From assembly GCF_003863965.1 (NCBI RefSeq), contig NZ_RRCN01000002.1:250569-314568 (forward strand): a stretch of 64,000 nt of DNA, given 5' to 3'. Each line of letters opens with the position of its first letter. Position 1 is the stretch's first letter. The translations under genes were made by a program, and so were the position numbers. Below are positions 8,179 through 18,370 of the stretch, piece after piece. This DNA comes from Paenibacillus oralis. Lineage in GTDB: Bacteria > Bacillota > Bacilli > Paenibacillales > Paenibacillaceae. Under the pieces are notes generated by a model. The model worked only from the letters and a program-made list of their open reading frames with translations. It was not told where the DNA came from and made no database searches.

Positions 8179-9573
8179 TGCAAAAGATCTATACAAGTGC
8201 CATTTCTATACGAGATCAACTTCGTTCTCTGGGGGGGTTACAGCAGAAATTCATAAAGCGGCCACCGACCTATATCTTGAGTTGCAAAAAGTAGACTCTT
8301 CGCTTTCTATCAGAACCAGGCAACCTATTATAAACCGATATACTTTCCCAAAACATGTTGTATGTGGGGATGGTGAAAGTGAAACAGTTACAGAGGAACT
8401 CCTCTCTAATTATTTTAATGACCCCATTCGAGTAAATTATCTGGTGGATTGGATTCTGCTGGTGTTGCCGATTATTAGAGCGGTTAAGGCTGGAGGAGAC
8501 TTGCCAACTGATCGTGATGATAGTGGTTACCAAGCCTTTTTCGATTGTTTGATGGATACTTATGCAAACGAACTGCATCATCTGCCGGTTGATAACGTAA
8601 TCGCTTCTGCCGATTTGCAAATTCTTCGATTACTTTGTGACTCTTTAAAAAGTGCAGTTGCCCATTACTTGAAAGGGCAACCCAGCATTGCTTACATGTA
8701 CTGGCAGCCGCTATTGACAAATTTGACGACCATTTGCCGCTTGACTCTATTGCTTCCGATATTTCTAGTCGAGCAAAGGATTTGTATAAGATTCGAGTTA
8801 GTGATGATCTTGCACTTAATAAATATGACATGCTTCATATTCCATTCGAACAACGAGGTAGAGCGAGCACGACTCGTTACAGTATTCCTGGGTTGCCATG
8901 CCTTTATCTCGGAAGCTCTCCACTAATTTGTTGGGAGGAGCTTAATCGTCCGAACAAAGACAAAATGCATACATCACTGTTTATTGCAAAGGATGAATTA
9001 AATTTTCTTGATTTTTCTGTGCCACCGATGGTATTTGTCAAAAGGGCTCAGGAGATTTTTGAAAGAGTATTTGGACCACTCCAAGAAGACGTCGACAAAT
9101 TAAGTGAGTTGTACAATACGATGAAATTATATGCTTTGCTCTGGCCATTGATTGCGGCTTGTTCAATTCGTGTAAAAAACCGAAATGACCCATTCAAACC
9201 TGAATATATAGTTCCACAGCTCTTGCTTCAGTGGGTGCAACAGTCTGAGAAGTATGACGGCATATGTTACTTTTCTACCAAAATTAAACATTATAACTTT
9301 CAAAATATCGCTCATTTTCGCAATTATGCTCTGCCAGTTAAGAGCTGCAAGGATAAGGGATATTGTACCGAAATTCAGAATTTGTTCCATGATTGGACGG
9401 CAGGAGTGCCTTGGCCGATTTTTGAGCTTCATAAGGGCACGGTCCCGGGTGGCAGCAACGGGAAAGGTAGTGCGCTGATCGAGGTTGTAGATAATATAAG
9501 AATTTATTATCATCAAACGGATTTTTGCAAGTTGGAATCTTTCCTTCACTCAGTTTTATATCCTAACATATAA
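8179..9573 (+). pseudogene. RES-domain protein gene with frameshifts
   Basis: An ATG with a GGGGGAA site starts the first frame. The reading then moves to another frame near a run of seven G at 8231-8237, and moves again near 8.73 kb. The last 279 codons carry a RES-domain signature: RGRASTTRYSIPGLPCLYLG followed by SSPLICWEEL. RES proteins include NAD+-consuming toxins paired with Xre antitoxins and longer fused forms; this long form would be about 460 aa if repaired. No antitoxin gene adjoins it. Two shifts suggest decay; a single shift at G7 alone could be slippage or sequencing error. Confidence 0.6.
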
Positions 9574-9794
9574 TTTTGAAGCGTTTGTAACATAGTCAAG
9601 AGTTACTTTCCTAAGTGGGTATATAGAATGGGTTTTCTTCATCAAGCAATAATGGGACAAGGAACCGGAGTGCACAATCGGGGCGCTCGCCGGTGGCGCA
9701 TACTGCCAGACCATCCTGGTAAGCTGAAGAGCAGGGAGGATTGGAGAGGCCAAGGCGTATTTCCGTTCCTGTAGATTGAAACAAATGTATCATT

Positions 9795-9975
9795 GTGAGA
9801 AATCTTATTTAATAGGGATTATTTTTATTTACTAGGGGAGAATTGGTCAATACTATCTGACGCAATTCACCCTTTATTATTGGAAATTGACACAATTGTA
9901 CCCCTGTTGATCGATCGATTCAGCAATAAACTAAAAGTGGGTGTTTTTGTAACAAAAATACTGGGGGTTTTGTTT
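9795..9975. repeat. transposon-end-like repeat, copy 2 (extended)
   Basis: Reading on the minus strand it has GGGTGAATTGCGTCA, an 8-bp spacer, TGACCAATTCTCCCC, then CCCTATTAAATAAGATTTCTCACAATG. On the plus side further motifs follow (TTGACACAATTGTACCCC), as in copy 4. Several end motifs in series recall ends of IS21-type elements. Confidence 0.6.
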
Positions 9976-10089
9976 CAATCAGATCCGGAGACAGCCGCAG
10001 AAGCGTTCAAAGGCAGAACTGTTGACCGAAAAAAGGAACAACGGGAGGGCCTGAGCGGTGGCGAATTATAATTACGTATTTGACGTATT

Positions 10090-10500
10090 TAAACTGAATT
10101 TGTACACGTGCCTGCTTGTGAACGGGAAAGCCGCTCCTGGGAAGGTCGTCCGGACGATTACCGGGGCTCTGTAATGGCACTTCTACAATGACACATAATC
10201 CCGACAGACGCAGGTCCTGAATGCGGCTCGTGGGACGTAATAAGGGCCAAAGACCGCATCGCTTTTTTATGATCTTCTCAAACGCTTTCCTCGGCCACAC
10301 TGCTGATAATCTCCAACCTTGTATTATGCACTTCTTGGCTTAGGGCAGTAAAGGTGATCTGTGACAGTGTTAGAGGAAGCAATGAGACCGGAGGCCGACT
10401 CCAGCGGAATGTCCGACGAACGCCAGGGCTTTGTAATAGCGGCTATAGTCGATGTCACATATTAGTTGGAAAGAGAGACTCGGTGAGCTCTCCTACCCCG
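10090..10500. other. gene-free mixed debris
   Basis: Patches of GC-rich sequence alternate with AT-rich sequence and short open frames. I could not recognise a gene. The right end runs into the 145-bp repeat family. Confidence 0.3.
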
Positions 10501-10504
10501 TAAG

Positions 10505-10672
10505 CGGCTGGACAGACGCCTTTGTACACCTTACGAATCAGCGCCCCCAGGCGGATCGGCTGCTTTATGCTCATCCGTCTCTCTCCGATTGATCCCTACA
10601 GCTCGTTGGCCATGCTGGAGACCGCAGCCTTGGCGATGGTCACCTTCCGTAAATGACCAGTTGCTTGACACC
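10505..10672. repeat. 145-bp GC-rich dispersed repeat, unit 1
   Basis: It shares AGACGCCTTTGTAC, CAGCGCCCCCAGGCGGATC, CCCTACAGCTCGTTGGCCAT and ATGACCAGTTGCT with units at 22.7-23.0 and 24.2-24.6 kb. The unit length (~145 bp) is not a multiple of three, so it is probably non-coding. Confidence 0.6.
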
Positions 10673-10687
10673 AGGAGCAGGCATAAA

Positions 10688-11041
10688 TCAAACTGATTTC
10701 GTCAAATACGACCTGTATTGAGCTGCTCCATGGTAGAAATCGTAATTTACTTGTGGCAAATTTAGTCTGTATTCACCCTTATCATTGAGTCCTAACCAAG
10801 TCGTTTTTTTATCGAAAGGATCTACACCCAAGCGAATTGTTGTAAATCGCAAAAGGAGCGGAGTGAGGAACTTTGAGATATACTCATCATACGTTTTACA
10901 CAAGGGTAACTGCTCTTTGTACCGTTCGTAGTTATTAAGGTAGATTTCATAAAATCGTTTTCCATCATTCTCGAGAAAAAAACTGAATTCTAGTTTTTCT
11001 TTCCCTTTAGGCGGAAAGTGAACGAGTATATCATTAATCAA
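10688..11041 (-). CDS. hypothetical protein
   Basis: This 117-aa protein is rich in aromatic and charged residues (MINDILVHFPPKGKEKLEFS; YLNNYERYKEQL; VNYDFYHGAAQYRSYLTKSV). GAAGGGAGAGCG lies ahead of the ATG. No domain is recognised. It follows a zinc-binding-like gene on the same strand by 67 bp, so the two may be co-transcribed. Confidence 0.5.
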   Translation of the reverse strand: MINDILVHFPPKGKEKLEFSFFLENDGKRFYEIYLNNYERYKEQLPLCKTYDEYISKFLTPLLLRFTTIRLGVDPFDKKTTWLGLNDKGEYRLNLPQVNYDFYHGAAQYRSYLTKSV

Positions 11042-11108
11042 GAGGCGCTCTCCCTTCTATTCTGTTCAACTAATCAACTCCCCCGTAACTTCAAGTTAAA
11101 GGGAGTAG

Positions 11109-11555
11109 TTACACCCAAACTTCAACAATTACCGGATCATCATTAACGCTGCGTTCAAGAACTGAAAAATGTGGGGGTATTTCTTGGCGTAACTCCTCTA
11201 AAGTATTCCGAATGACAATATAAGGTGTTGGCTGATCCAAATCAAATAGTCGTCCTGCATACTTATGGGGAAAATCAGATGTATTATACGTAATTGAGAT
11301 GATAGGCACTCTAAATCTATTGAAATGATGAAAATCAACAAATGTATGTAAGGGAACATTAATCATTACGTTCATATCCAAATTTCCTACATCGTCTGCA
11401 CTCATTTCAGAATAACAAGTGCTGCACAAATCGTGCTCTTCATTCACCCAAAAACAGGGGCCGGCCTCTGTTACACAAGCATTCGTATCCGTACAACCAC
11501 AAATTTGACAGATACCTCGGGGAAAAATCGACAATCCGATCACTTCCTTTCTCAT
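11109..11555 (-). CDS. hypothetical protein with N-terminal Cys cluster
   Basis: The 148-aa product has a cysteine cluster at about residues 16-46 (CQICGCTDTNAC, then CFW, then CSTC), a treble-clef-like zinc-binding layout also seen in small phage proteins (CxxCGCTDxNAC). The rest is strand-rich. A TTG at codon 8 with AAAGGAAG upstream is an alternative start and would keep the whole cluster. Function unknown; a link to the 117-aa gene downstream is likely by spacing. Confidence 0.55.
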   Translation of the reverse strand: MRKEVIGLSIFPRGICQICGCTDTNACVTEAGPCFWVNEEHDLCSTCYSEMSADDVGNLDMNVMINVPLHTFVDFHHFNRFRVPIISITYNTSDFPHKYAGRLFDLDQPTPYIVIRNTLEELRQEIPPHFSVLERSVNDDPVIVEVWV

Positions 11556-11765
11556 ACTTCACATATGGAACTTGTTTTTTCTTCAAGCTTTGCTGCGGCG
11601 TTCTCAGCACGAACAAACTTGGAAGTATAATTAAATCATAGAGTATATATAAAAAAACAAGCAGTGCTATTTAGCATAAACTCAACAACTTGATCATTAA
11701 GGAGGGGATGACACTAATCTTCTGATAGATGTATAAAATATACAACTGTAACCCGTACATAAAAT

Positions 11766-11811
11766 ATAGGAAACCACGGCAGGTGCTTCAGGCACTTCCC
11801 GTGGGTTTTTT
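11766..11811 (+). terminator. rho-independent terminator
   Basis: CCACGG-AGGTGC pairs with GCACTT-CCGTGG, followed by GTTTTTT on the plus strand. The upstream plus-strand stretch has an AAGGAGGGGATG with only a five-codon ORF, so the terminated transcript is not identified. It may also serve the convergent 483-aa gene. Confidence 0.55.
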
Positions 11812-13261
11812 AGGAAAAAGAGCTTACATTAGAATTACTCCGATTTAAGGCTCGGTACTTATCCGCCGTCACGGTCATTTCATGCAACAGGCAATCATTG
11901 AATTCCTCCTCGCTTTTGCAAGAACGGCTTTTTTGATAGATATTATGTATTTCAAAGTCCATCAATGAGCACGGATTCCACTTCCCTTCCGGAGATTCGG
12001 CATAGATTCTAATTTCATTCCGCATCCGATCGTAGTGATTTCCATTATCTCGCTGCAAGGACAGTTCAATACATTTAGACGTTAACTTCTCTATAATATC
12101 CTGGTGTTCCTTCTCCGTTAAGCAGGTCAAGCCCAACCTTTCTCTATATATCGCTTTATCAATGACCAGCAGATCCAGCTTGAGTTTGTCAGCAATTTCC
12201 CGGGCCCGTATGAAACCACCGTTGTAATACCTGTCTCCGCTTATAATACAGAAAACCGCAAGCCGGCGGTTGGCCTCGTTATTATATAATAAGATTTCAC
12301 TGTAAATGCGCCGGTTGTCGTAATTGAGCAGTTCTCCATTTTCTGCCTGGGTTCTGTTGAGACAGTCCAGCTCTACTTGCTCTGGTGTCATCGTTTTGGT
12401 GGAACGCTGATCCGTGAACATTAGGATCTGGTTTTCACCGATATGCTCATGATAAAAAAAGTCTACTGCCGAATTCTCTGTTTCAAAGATGTTGGAATAC
12501 AGATCGGCTTTGGAGATGAGGAACAGGTTGTCGAAATTCACTGGATAGATGAATCCGTAATTATATCGGTAGGTTCCCAAGTGTTTTTCTGTCAGTAGGC
12601 TTGCAGAAAGAAGGGGCTGAGATATGGTCTCATCTTCGAGAAAATTGATGTCTTGAGTAAGACAGTGCGCAACGAACTTAAATGGCTGTCCTTCCTGATA
12701 TTGGTGAGGGCTAGTTAGCTGCTCTTTCCATATTTTGACCGTAAAGTCCTTTATTAAATTTTCTGAACGCTGAAAAGCATTAAGCTCCTCCATCAGTTTC
12801 ACGCACTGCTGATCATCAATGGACAAGAGCTGGAGTAAAAGGTTTATGGGCTGCTCACTTTGGGTAGTTTTTCCGTCCATAGCATCTGCAAGCTCTTCTT
12901 TCCATAAGGAGATTTGTTCTTTACGAAAGTTAATGATTTCGGTTATATTCGCAAAGCTTTCGCGGATGGAAATTGTATAATTGTTGAGCAAATGCAGCTC
13001 AGCTTCAGTAAACAAGTGGCTATAACTCTTTTGAATGAATCTGACATCTTCGATGATCTGTTCCAATCGGTAGCCTTTGAAGGAGAGGCACAGATCTAAG
13101 CGATTTATATTGAGCTTGCCGCTTTCCAGAATAGAATCGGGGAGGAAGTTCATTCCGTTGTCATCAAGGTAGGCGCTTCGCTCTAGCATATTGAGGCTGC
13201 GCAGCATAGTATCTTTTCTAGAAGTGAGATAGCTCTGCAAGTGATTCATAGAAGGCGTCAT
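11810..13261 (-). CDS. large hypothetical protein
   Basis: This 483-aa soluble protein has no motif I can name. The first half is mainly helical; the middle has hydrophobic strands (FIYPVNFDNLFLISKADLYS; RLAVFCIISGDRYYNGGF), and AREIADKLKLDLLVIDKAIY follows. The last third could be a Rossmann- or nuclease-like fold. AAGGATG sits eight bases before the ATG. It is divergent from and next to the Gabija-like operon, so a defence-island role is possible by association only. Confidence 0.5.
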   Translation of the reverse strand: MTPSMNHLQSYLTSRKDTMLRSLNMLERSAYLDDNGMNFLPDSILESGKLNINRLDLCLSFKGYRLEQIIEDVRFIQKSYSHLFTEAELHLLNNYTISIRESFANITEIINFRKEQISLWKEELADAMDGKTTQSEQPINLLLQLLSIDDQQCVKLMEELNAFQRSENLIKDFTVKIWKEQLTSPHQYQEGQPFKFVAHCLTQDINFLEDETISQPLLSASLLTEKHLGTYRYNYGFIYPVNFDNLFLISKADLYSNIFETENSAVDFFYHEHIGENQILMFTDQRSTKTMTPEQVELDCLNRTQAENGELLNYDNRRIYSEILLYNNEANRRLAVFCIISGDRYYNGGFIRAREIADKLKLDLLVIDKAIYRERLGLTCLTEKEHQDIIEKLTSKCIELSLQRDNGNHYDRMRNEIRIYAESPEGKWNPCSLMDFEIHNIYQKSRSCKSEEEFNDCLLHEMTVTADKYRALNRSNSNVSSFS

Positions 13262-13370
13262 TTTTGTTCATCCTTATCCGATTAGAATTGTTAAGCATCT
13301 TCGTTTCCTTTTTTACTTGTCCGGCAAAATAGCCATACATCTAATCTTTGCAGTCGATATTCTACCCGGT

Positions 13371-13575
13371 AAAGTTGATGGTGTTCCCGCTGTGTTCGGA
13401 CAAGCGAATATAGTCCCTAAAAAAATACCAACTTAATCACGAAAGCCTTTAAATGCAGTTTTCGCTGCGGCTCCGAGATTCCCTAGAAGCAAACCATAGC
13501 AGAACTTCTTCTGCTTATGATTTTAATGTAAAACTTTAGAAATTCAACCCTTACAATATCTAGAAGAGGGAGCCT
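13371..13575. repeat. inverted dispersed repeat, copy 1
   Basis: It matches 27600-27775 in reverse complement: GGACAAGCGAATATAGTCCC, AATCACGAAAGCCTTTAAAT, CAAACCATAG and AGAAG-TTCT-CTGCTTATGAT are shared. The plus strand retains the C-terminal end of an ORF (VDGVPAVFGQANIVPKKIPT), and the other copy has a close variant, so this is likely the 3' end of a duplicated gene. Confidence 0.55.
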
Positions 13576-13627
13576 AGCTATAATATAATTACTATGAATA
13601 GAATATATTAGGAATTGAGGGACCGAC

Positions 13628-15748
13628 ATGTATTTGAAAGAACTGAGAATTTGGAACTTCAGAAAATATGGGGTAAATGGTGTTGATAATCATTTGCCCG
13701 GAACTACTGTACATTTCCATCCAACTTTCAACCTACTGATTGGTGAAAACGACTCCGGTAAAACGGCAATAATTGACGCAATTAAGCTTACTCTAGGTAC
13801 AACGAGTGATGACAATCTGTGGATTACGGATGAAGACTTTTTTGTTTCTAAAGATGGAGTAAGTGCGACCGAACTAAAAATTGAATGCATCCTATCAGGA
13901 TTAACAAATGAAGAAGCGGGGATTTTTTTTGAATGGCTGACTTTCGACGTTAAGGGTAACTATGAATTGCAGGTGAGGCTAATCGCCAAAAAGAAAGCAG
14001 CAGAAGCTGGTGTTGCTGAACGGATCGAAAAATACATAAAAGCAGGTCCGGAGATCTCATCCTCCCGGATTGAGGGATTGGCAAGAGAAATCCTTCGTAC
14101 AACTTACTTAAAACCTTTGCGAAATGCTGAAATTGAACTCCAGCCAGGCATTCGCTCCCGCTTAGCGCAAATTCTTAGAAGTCATCCTGCATTTTTTAAA
14201 AAGGATCGTTCAACTAAGCACGAGTTGGAGCTAACCTTTGAAGAAGCCAATAAACAAGTAGAAGCGTTCTTTGACAAGCCTTACAGTGAAGACACAGACA
14301 AGACGATCCAGTTACAACTCAAACAATACTTGAAAGAATTTTTCAACACGTCTGTTGGGGACGAACCTGAACCTGAATCCATTTTCAAAATCACATCAGT
14401 GAAATTGAATGAAATTTTAAGAAGGCTAAGCTTGCTGCTTGAAGAAGTGCCCTCTGGTTTAGGCAGTTTAAACTTACTTTTTATCGCTGCTGAGTTGCTG
14501 CTCCATGATGACAATCTTGCCATCGGCCCCAACTTGACATTAATCGAGGAAATCGAGGCCCATCTTCATCCCCAAGCTCAATTACGTCTAATCAAGTATT
14601 TGCAAGAAAAGGTAGCTAATGAATCCGGAAGCGCCGGAAGTCAGTTCATTTTGACTACTCATAGTTCTACCCTTGCAGCATCTACCCAATTAAAGCATAT
14701 CATTCTACTGTATGGTGGGGTCGCCTACCCCATGGGGCCCAAACATACTGACCTTCATCCAGATGACTACGAATTCCTTGAACGTTTTTTGGATGCGACC
14801 AAATCGAATCTCTTTTTTGCAAAAGGTGTTATTTTTGTAGAAGGGGACGCTGAAAATCTTCTTCTTCCAACAATTGCAAACCTGATTGATCGCCCATTAC
14901 ATAAATTCGGAGTATCCATCGTCAATATCGGTAATACGGCATTTAAAAGATATGTGAGTATTTACTCCAGATCTAAGGCTTGGCTGGAGAACTATCCTGA
15001 AGCGGAGCTGAAGATGCCTGTTTCTGTGGTGACGGATCTTGATGTGCGGCCATTAGCCTATTATGAAGACAAGAAGAGCAAGAGTGATGAGACTCCTGCA
15101 ATGCGAGACATCTACATTATAAACGAGGGTAACATTGATCAAGTTGCTCATGAGATTGGGGTAGAAACTGAACAAATCAATCACCTGTTGAACAAAGCTT
15201 TTGGCACGCAATCCAGCTTTAAAGAAGAAATTCAGAGTTATGCTAAGATAGGTGGAACCACATTGAAACGTATTATCGAATTGATTAAGGAGCCTCTTTC
15301 CGCGGAAACTATATTATCCTTAAGAAGCCATAAAGCGAAAAGCCTCACTGACACATATGGTTCTTTACAAGGGAATATCGGTCTTTTTTTTGCGAAAAAT
15401 TGGACTTTAGAGTATGAAATTGCATTAAGTAGTTTAGGAATGATGTTAGCTGAAGCTATTCATAGCATTCAACACAAAGATATAAGTTCCCCTGAACGAG
15501 AAGAAAAGTTTGAAGCGTATAAGCAATTACTCGAAGATCTTCCTCAAGAAGAAAGAGCTTATCAGATTTACAGACCATTGCTCAAGAAGAATGTATCAAA
15601 AGCAACTGCAGCTCAATACTTAGCAGTTCTTTTGCAAAAGAACTCAGAAAAAGCGAAATGTAGCTTATTAAATGATGGAACTTTGAGCTACTTAAGAGAT
15701 GCTATATACCATGTCACTGGAGGGGCACCGCGTGATGCTAATCAATGA
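13628..15748 (+). CDS. gajA: OLD-family ATPase/TOPRIM nuclease, GajA-like
   Basis: The 706-aa protein starts with an ABC-type P-loop, FNLLIGENDSGKTAIIDAIK (about residues 35-55), and has Walker B LTLIEEIEAHLHPQ near 305-318. A TOPRIM domain begins at about 405 (GVIFVEGDAENLLLP, then VVTDLDVRP near 470), so metal ligands E and DxD are present. OLD nucleases paired with UvrD-like helicases form the Gabija anti-phage system, where GajA cleaves DNA when nucleotide levels fall. This copy is longer than the well-studied GajA (about 580 aa). It overlaps the helicase gene by about 14 bp. Confidence 0.8.
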   Translation: MYLKELRIWNFRKYGVNGVDNHLPGTTVHFHPTFNLLIGENDSGKTAIIDAIKLTLGTTSDDNLWITDEDFFVSKDGVSATELKIECILSGLTNEEAGIFFEWLTFDVKGNYELQVRLIAKKKAAEAGVAERIEKYIKAGPEISSSRIEGLAREILRTTYLKPLRNAEIELQPGIRSRLAQILRSHPAFFKKDRSTKHELELTFEEANKQVEAFFDKPYSEDTDKTIQLQLKQYLKEFFNTSVGDEPEPESIFKITSVKLNEILRRLSLLLEEVPSGLGSLNLLFIAAELLLHDDNLAIGPNLTLIEEIEAHLHPQAQLRLIKYLQEKVANESGSAGSQFILTTHSSTLAASTQLKHIILLYGGVAYPMGPKHTDLHPDDYEFLERFLDATKSNLFFAKGVIFVEGDAENLLLPTIANLIDRPLHKFGVSIVNIGNTAFKRYVSIYSRSKAWLENYPEAELKMPVSVVTDLDVRPLAYYEDKKSKSDETPAMRDIYIINEGNIDQVAHEIGVETEQINHLLNKAFGTQSSFKEEIQSYAKIGGTTLKRIIELIKEPLSAETILSLRSHKAKSLTDTYGSLQGNIGLFFAKNWTLEYEIALSSLGMMLAEAIHSIQHKDISSPEREEKFEAYKQLLEDLPQEERAYQIYRPLLKKNVSKATAAQYLAVLLQKNSEKAKCSLLNDGTLSYLRDAIYHVTGGAPRDANQ

Positions 15749-17609
15749 TGTAAACCGTGGAAATATAGAATCCTTGCTGCTTGGCGGCAGCCGGCAATTT
15801 CAACCTGAACAAATCAAGGTCATAAATTCGACTCATTCAACGAACATTATGGCTTGTCCGGGAAGCGGGAAGACTACTGTACTGATTGCTAAGATTGCTT
15901 TGCTTTTAGAAAAGCTTAAAAAAGAAGGATCGAGAAAAGGGATCTGTGTATTAACGCACACGAACGTCGCCGTTGAGGAAATAGTTAATAGTCTTGAGAA
16001 GTTAGGGATAAGTAATATTGCGTACCCTCATTTCATAGGAACCATTCATGAGTTCTTTAATACTTTTTTTTCTTTGAAAGCGTACGGTATTTACACCCAA
16101 AAGGATACTTTTTACTTACTGGATAATGAAGAGTATAAAAAATATTTTGAAAGATTCTTTGAGTACCACAAACCAGGGTATTGGAGTTACCCAACTCCTA
16201 TTAATGCAGTTGATAAAACAGATATACACATTGATAAAAATAACCAACTCCGCATTATTTCCAGAAAAGAAGGTAAGGATTACAGCGCTCCTGTTTTAAA
16301 TACGATTCGGGACATGTTTTATAAAGGTTTTATAAGGCATTCCGACACTGTGGAGCTTGCAAATTGGTATATCCGAAACCATAAAGAGGCTCTTCAAAAA
16401 GCATTTCAGAGCCGCTTTCAATACTTCTTTATAGATGAAGCGCAGGACACCAGCATCGAGCAATATGAGAATCTCAGCATGTTGATCGAAAATAACGATG
16501 GTACCATTGTGCAATGGTATGGGGATTCTTATCAAGCACTCTATAGTCTGTATGGTAAGGACGATGCCTGGAAGCCAGATCTTGAAGAGAGTCTCCAAAT
16601 TAACTATAGCAATCGCTTTGGAGAGAACATAGCCAAAATTCTTAGAACCACATGTATCGAGGAATATAGTCGCTTAGAAGCAAATAATGCGATCAGTTCC
16701 GCCATTCCACACCTTTTTATATATAATGATGATAACAAAGAACAATTATTGAGAGTTTATTATCGAACTGTATCTGATTTTAAAGCTGCTTCTTTCGAAA
16801 CTGCCCGCATCAAAGGGAAGATAGCGGCTGTTTGTCATCATCATGATTCGCTCGAAGGGTATTCAGAAACATATCAACGATCAAAAATTAACAAGCCATT
16901 ACAGTCAGAAATGCAAGCTTGCCTTCATGAATGTCATCAATCATTGTTGGCCGGATTAAGAAAAAATGATAGAAGAGGAGGGAAAGAACGAAGTGAGTAC
17001 CTGAAGAATATCTCTCAATTCTTAAATGATAAATATCCATCAAAATATAATGAACTAAAAGTACTCTGGGCGAGGTGGATTAGAGCCATAATTGAAGAGG
17101 GCGATGAATCAATACTCTTAGTTGACCTAGAAAGTAAAAACAGAGAATTGATTGCAACTACTTTGAATAAAGATATTGATGAAATCGACGTAACAAGAAT
17201 TCATGACTTGAGACCCCGCTTAGTAAAGATTCTTCATAAGAATACACAATCGGAACCAGCTGAAACGGTAACCGACACTTTTCCCGTTGAACTGGCCGTT
17301 GAATTAAACACTATACATGGTGTTAAAGGTGAGACCCATTTCGCCACTCTCCTATTAGAATCAGTAAGAGATGGAGTCTCAGACATGCAGAAAATCTTCA
17401 GTTTTCTCACAGGTACTTACCAGTCTGATTTGATTGAAGAATCGCTTGTGAAAGATACATTAAAACTGGCTTATGTTGCGTTAAGCCGGCCACGTTATTT
17501 CGCAGGCGTAGCGATGCACGAAGAAAATCTTTCGGCTCAAAATATTCAAGAGGCAGTAAGACATGGCTGGAAGATCGTAAATGTTGAAGAACACCTTAAC
17601 ACTGTTTAG
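15735..17609 (+). CDS. gajB: UvrD/Rep-like helicase, GajB-like
   Basis: This superfamily 1 helicase of about 624 aa has motif I MACPGSGKTTVLIAKIA near residues 36-52, motif Ia CVLTHTNVAVEEI, motif II FIDEAQD near 230 and a C-terminal motif VI-like YVALSRPR. I chose the ATG after GGAGGGG; a GTG directly before it and an ATG 36 bp upstream are alternatives. Overlap with the OLD-nuclease gene and shared strand indicate an operon and a GajA-GajB type complex. Canonical GajB is shorter (about 490 aa), so this is a long variant. Confidence 0.8.
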   Translation: MLINDVNRGNIESLLLGGSRQFQPEQIKVINSTHSTNIMACPGSGKTTVLIAKIALLLEKLKKEGSRKGICVLTHTNVAVEEIVNSLEKLGISNIAYPHFIGTIHEFFNTFFSLKAYGIYTQKDTFYLLDNEEYKKYFERFFEYHKPGYWSYPTPINAVDKTDIHIDKNNQLRIISRKEGKDYSAPVLNTIRDMFYKGFIRHSDTVELANWYIRNHKEALQKAFQSRFQYFFIDEAQDTSIEQYENLSMLIENNDGTIVQWYGDSYQALYSLYGKDDAWKPDLEESLQINYSNRFGENIAKILRTTCIEEYSRLEANNAISSAIPHLFIYNDDNKEQLLRVYYRTVSDFKAASFETARIKGKIAAVCHHHDSLEGYSETYQRSKINKPLQSEMQACLHECHQSLLAGLRKNDRRGGKERSEYLKNISQFLNDKYPSKYNELKVLWARWIRAIIEEGDESILLVDLESKNRELIATTLNKDIDEIDVTRIHDLRPRLVKILHKNTQSEPAETVTDTFPVELAVELNTIHGVKGETHFATLLLESVRDGVSDMQKIFSFLTGTYQSDLIEESLVKDTLKLAYVALSRPRYFAGVAMHEENLSAQNIQEAVRHGWKIVNVEEHLNTV

Positions 17610-17772
17610 GCATAATCTAGTAAGGTCACGATGAGCAAATGCGAAGCAGCTCTTTTTGTCTTTCAGCGACTTCATTTAAATCTAAGTGTCGATAGTTTTT
17701 TAAGCTCAACCGCTTAAGAATCCCGTCATCCCCCTTGAATAGGGATTAGTGACCGTATCTCAAAAGAACGGA

Positions 17773-17816
17773 GAAGCACTCCAAAAAGTTGTTAATGTAG
17801 CTTCTTGGAGTGCTTA
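17773..17816 (+). terminator. hairpin downstream of the Gabija-like operon
   Basis: GAAGCACTCCAA pairs with TTGGAGTGCTT around a long loop. No strong T run follows, so it is a weak terminator or other hairpin. Confidence 0.35.
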
Positions 17817-17929
17817 CTTATTCGGTAAATATCAAATTGGAGGGGGGAGATACAATTTACTCCATATTTGAAGAGGGAAACAAGTACTAATCGCTTATGC
17901 TGGGAGAATATGAAATGTTTCGAATCGGA

Positions 17930-18235
17930 CGCCGTTATTCGTAACCTAAAGGAATTGGCGAGTCTTGCTCACGGCCATGCTGTCCCCAGGCTACACGGCG
18001 TTGCCTAAGCGCCCGCACGTACAAACGCTGCTGCTGGGACTTGGAGGACGCCTAGGATGTCGTGTCGGCCGCACTGTTGCGGGCTCGGTGGCTAGACCTG
18101 TTACAGCAGTCCTCGTACCGAGCGCTGGGTTTAGGTGAGATCATGACGCCGGTGCTGCTGGGCGAAAAGACGTCACACCGAGCGAGGCGCTGGTCTGACA
18201 TCACAACGCGCTGCCGATTTGTATTACGTAAAATA
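17930..18235. repeat. GC-rich island
   Basis: About 300 bp of GC-rich sequence is embedded in AT-rich DNA and contains CCGAGCG-type sub-repeats (ACCGAGCGCTGG, ACCGAGCGAGGCGCTGG). No protein family is recognised. It is similar in character to the island at 7.8-8.0 kb. Confidence 0.35.
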
Positions 18236-18370
18236 TTGTTTTGACGTAATTTATCTCGAAACTTTATTGTTAAATTCCAGTTTGCTTTTGGATTGTTTCT
18301 ATAAAGAAGTATCCATTGAATACGTTCACGCATATAACGATAACAAGAAAACGAACAAAAGGGAATCTGT

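Noticed and set aside
11700..11720. Holin-like small toxin with AAGGAGGGG ribosome site
   Set aside because: The ATG is followed by a stop after five codons; the next frame is not hydrophobic.
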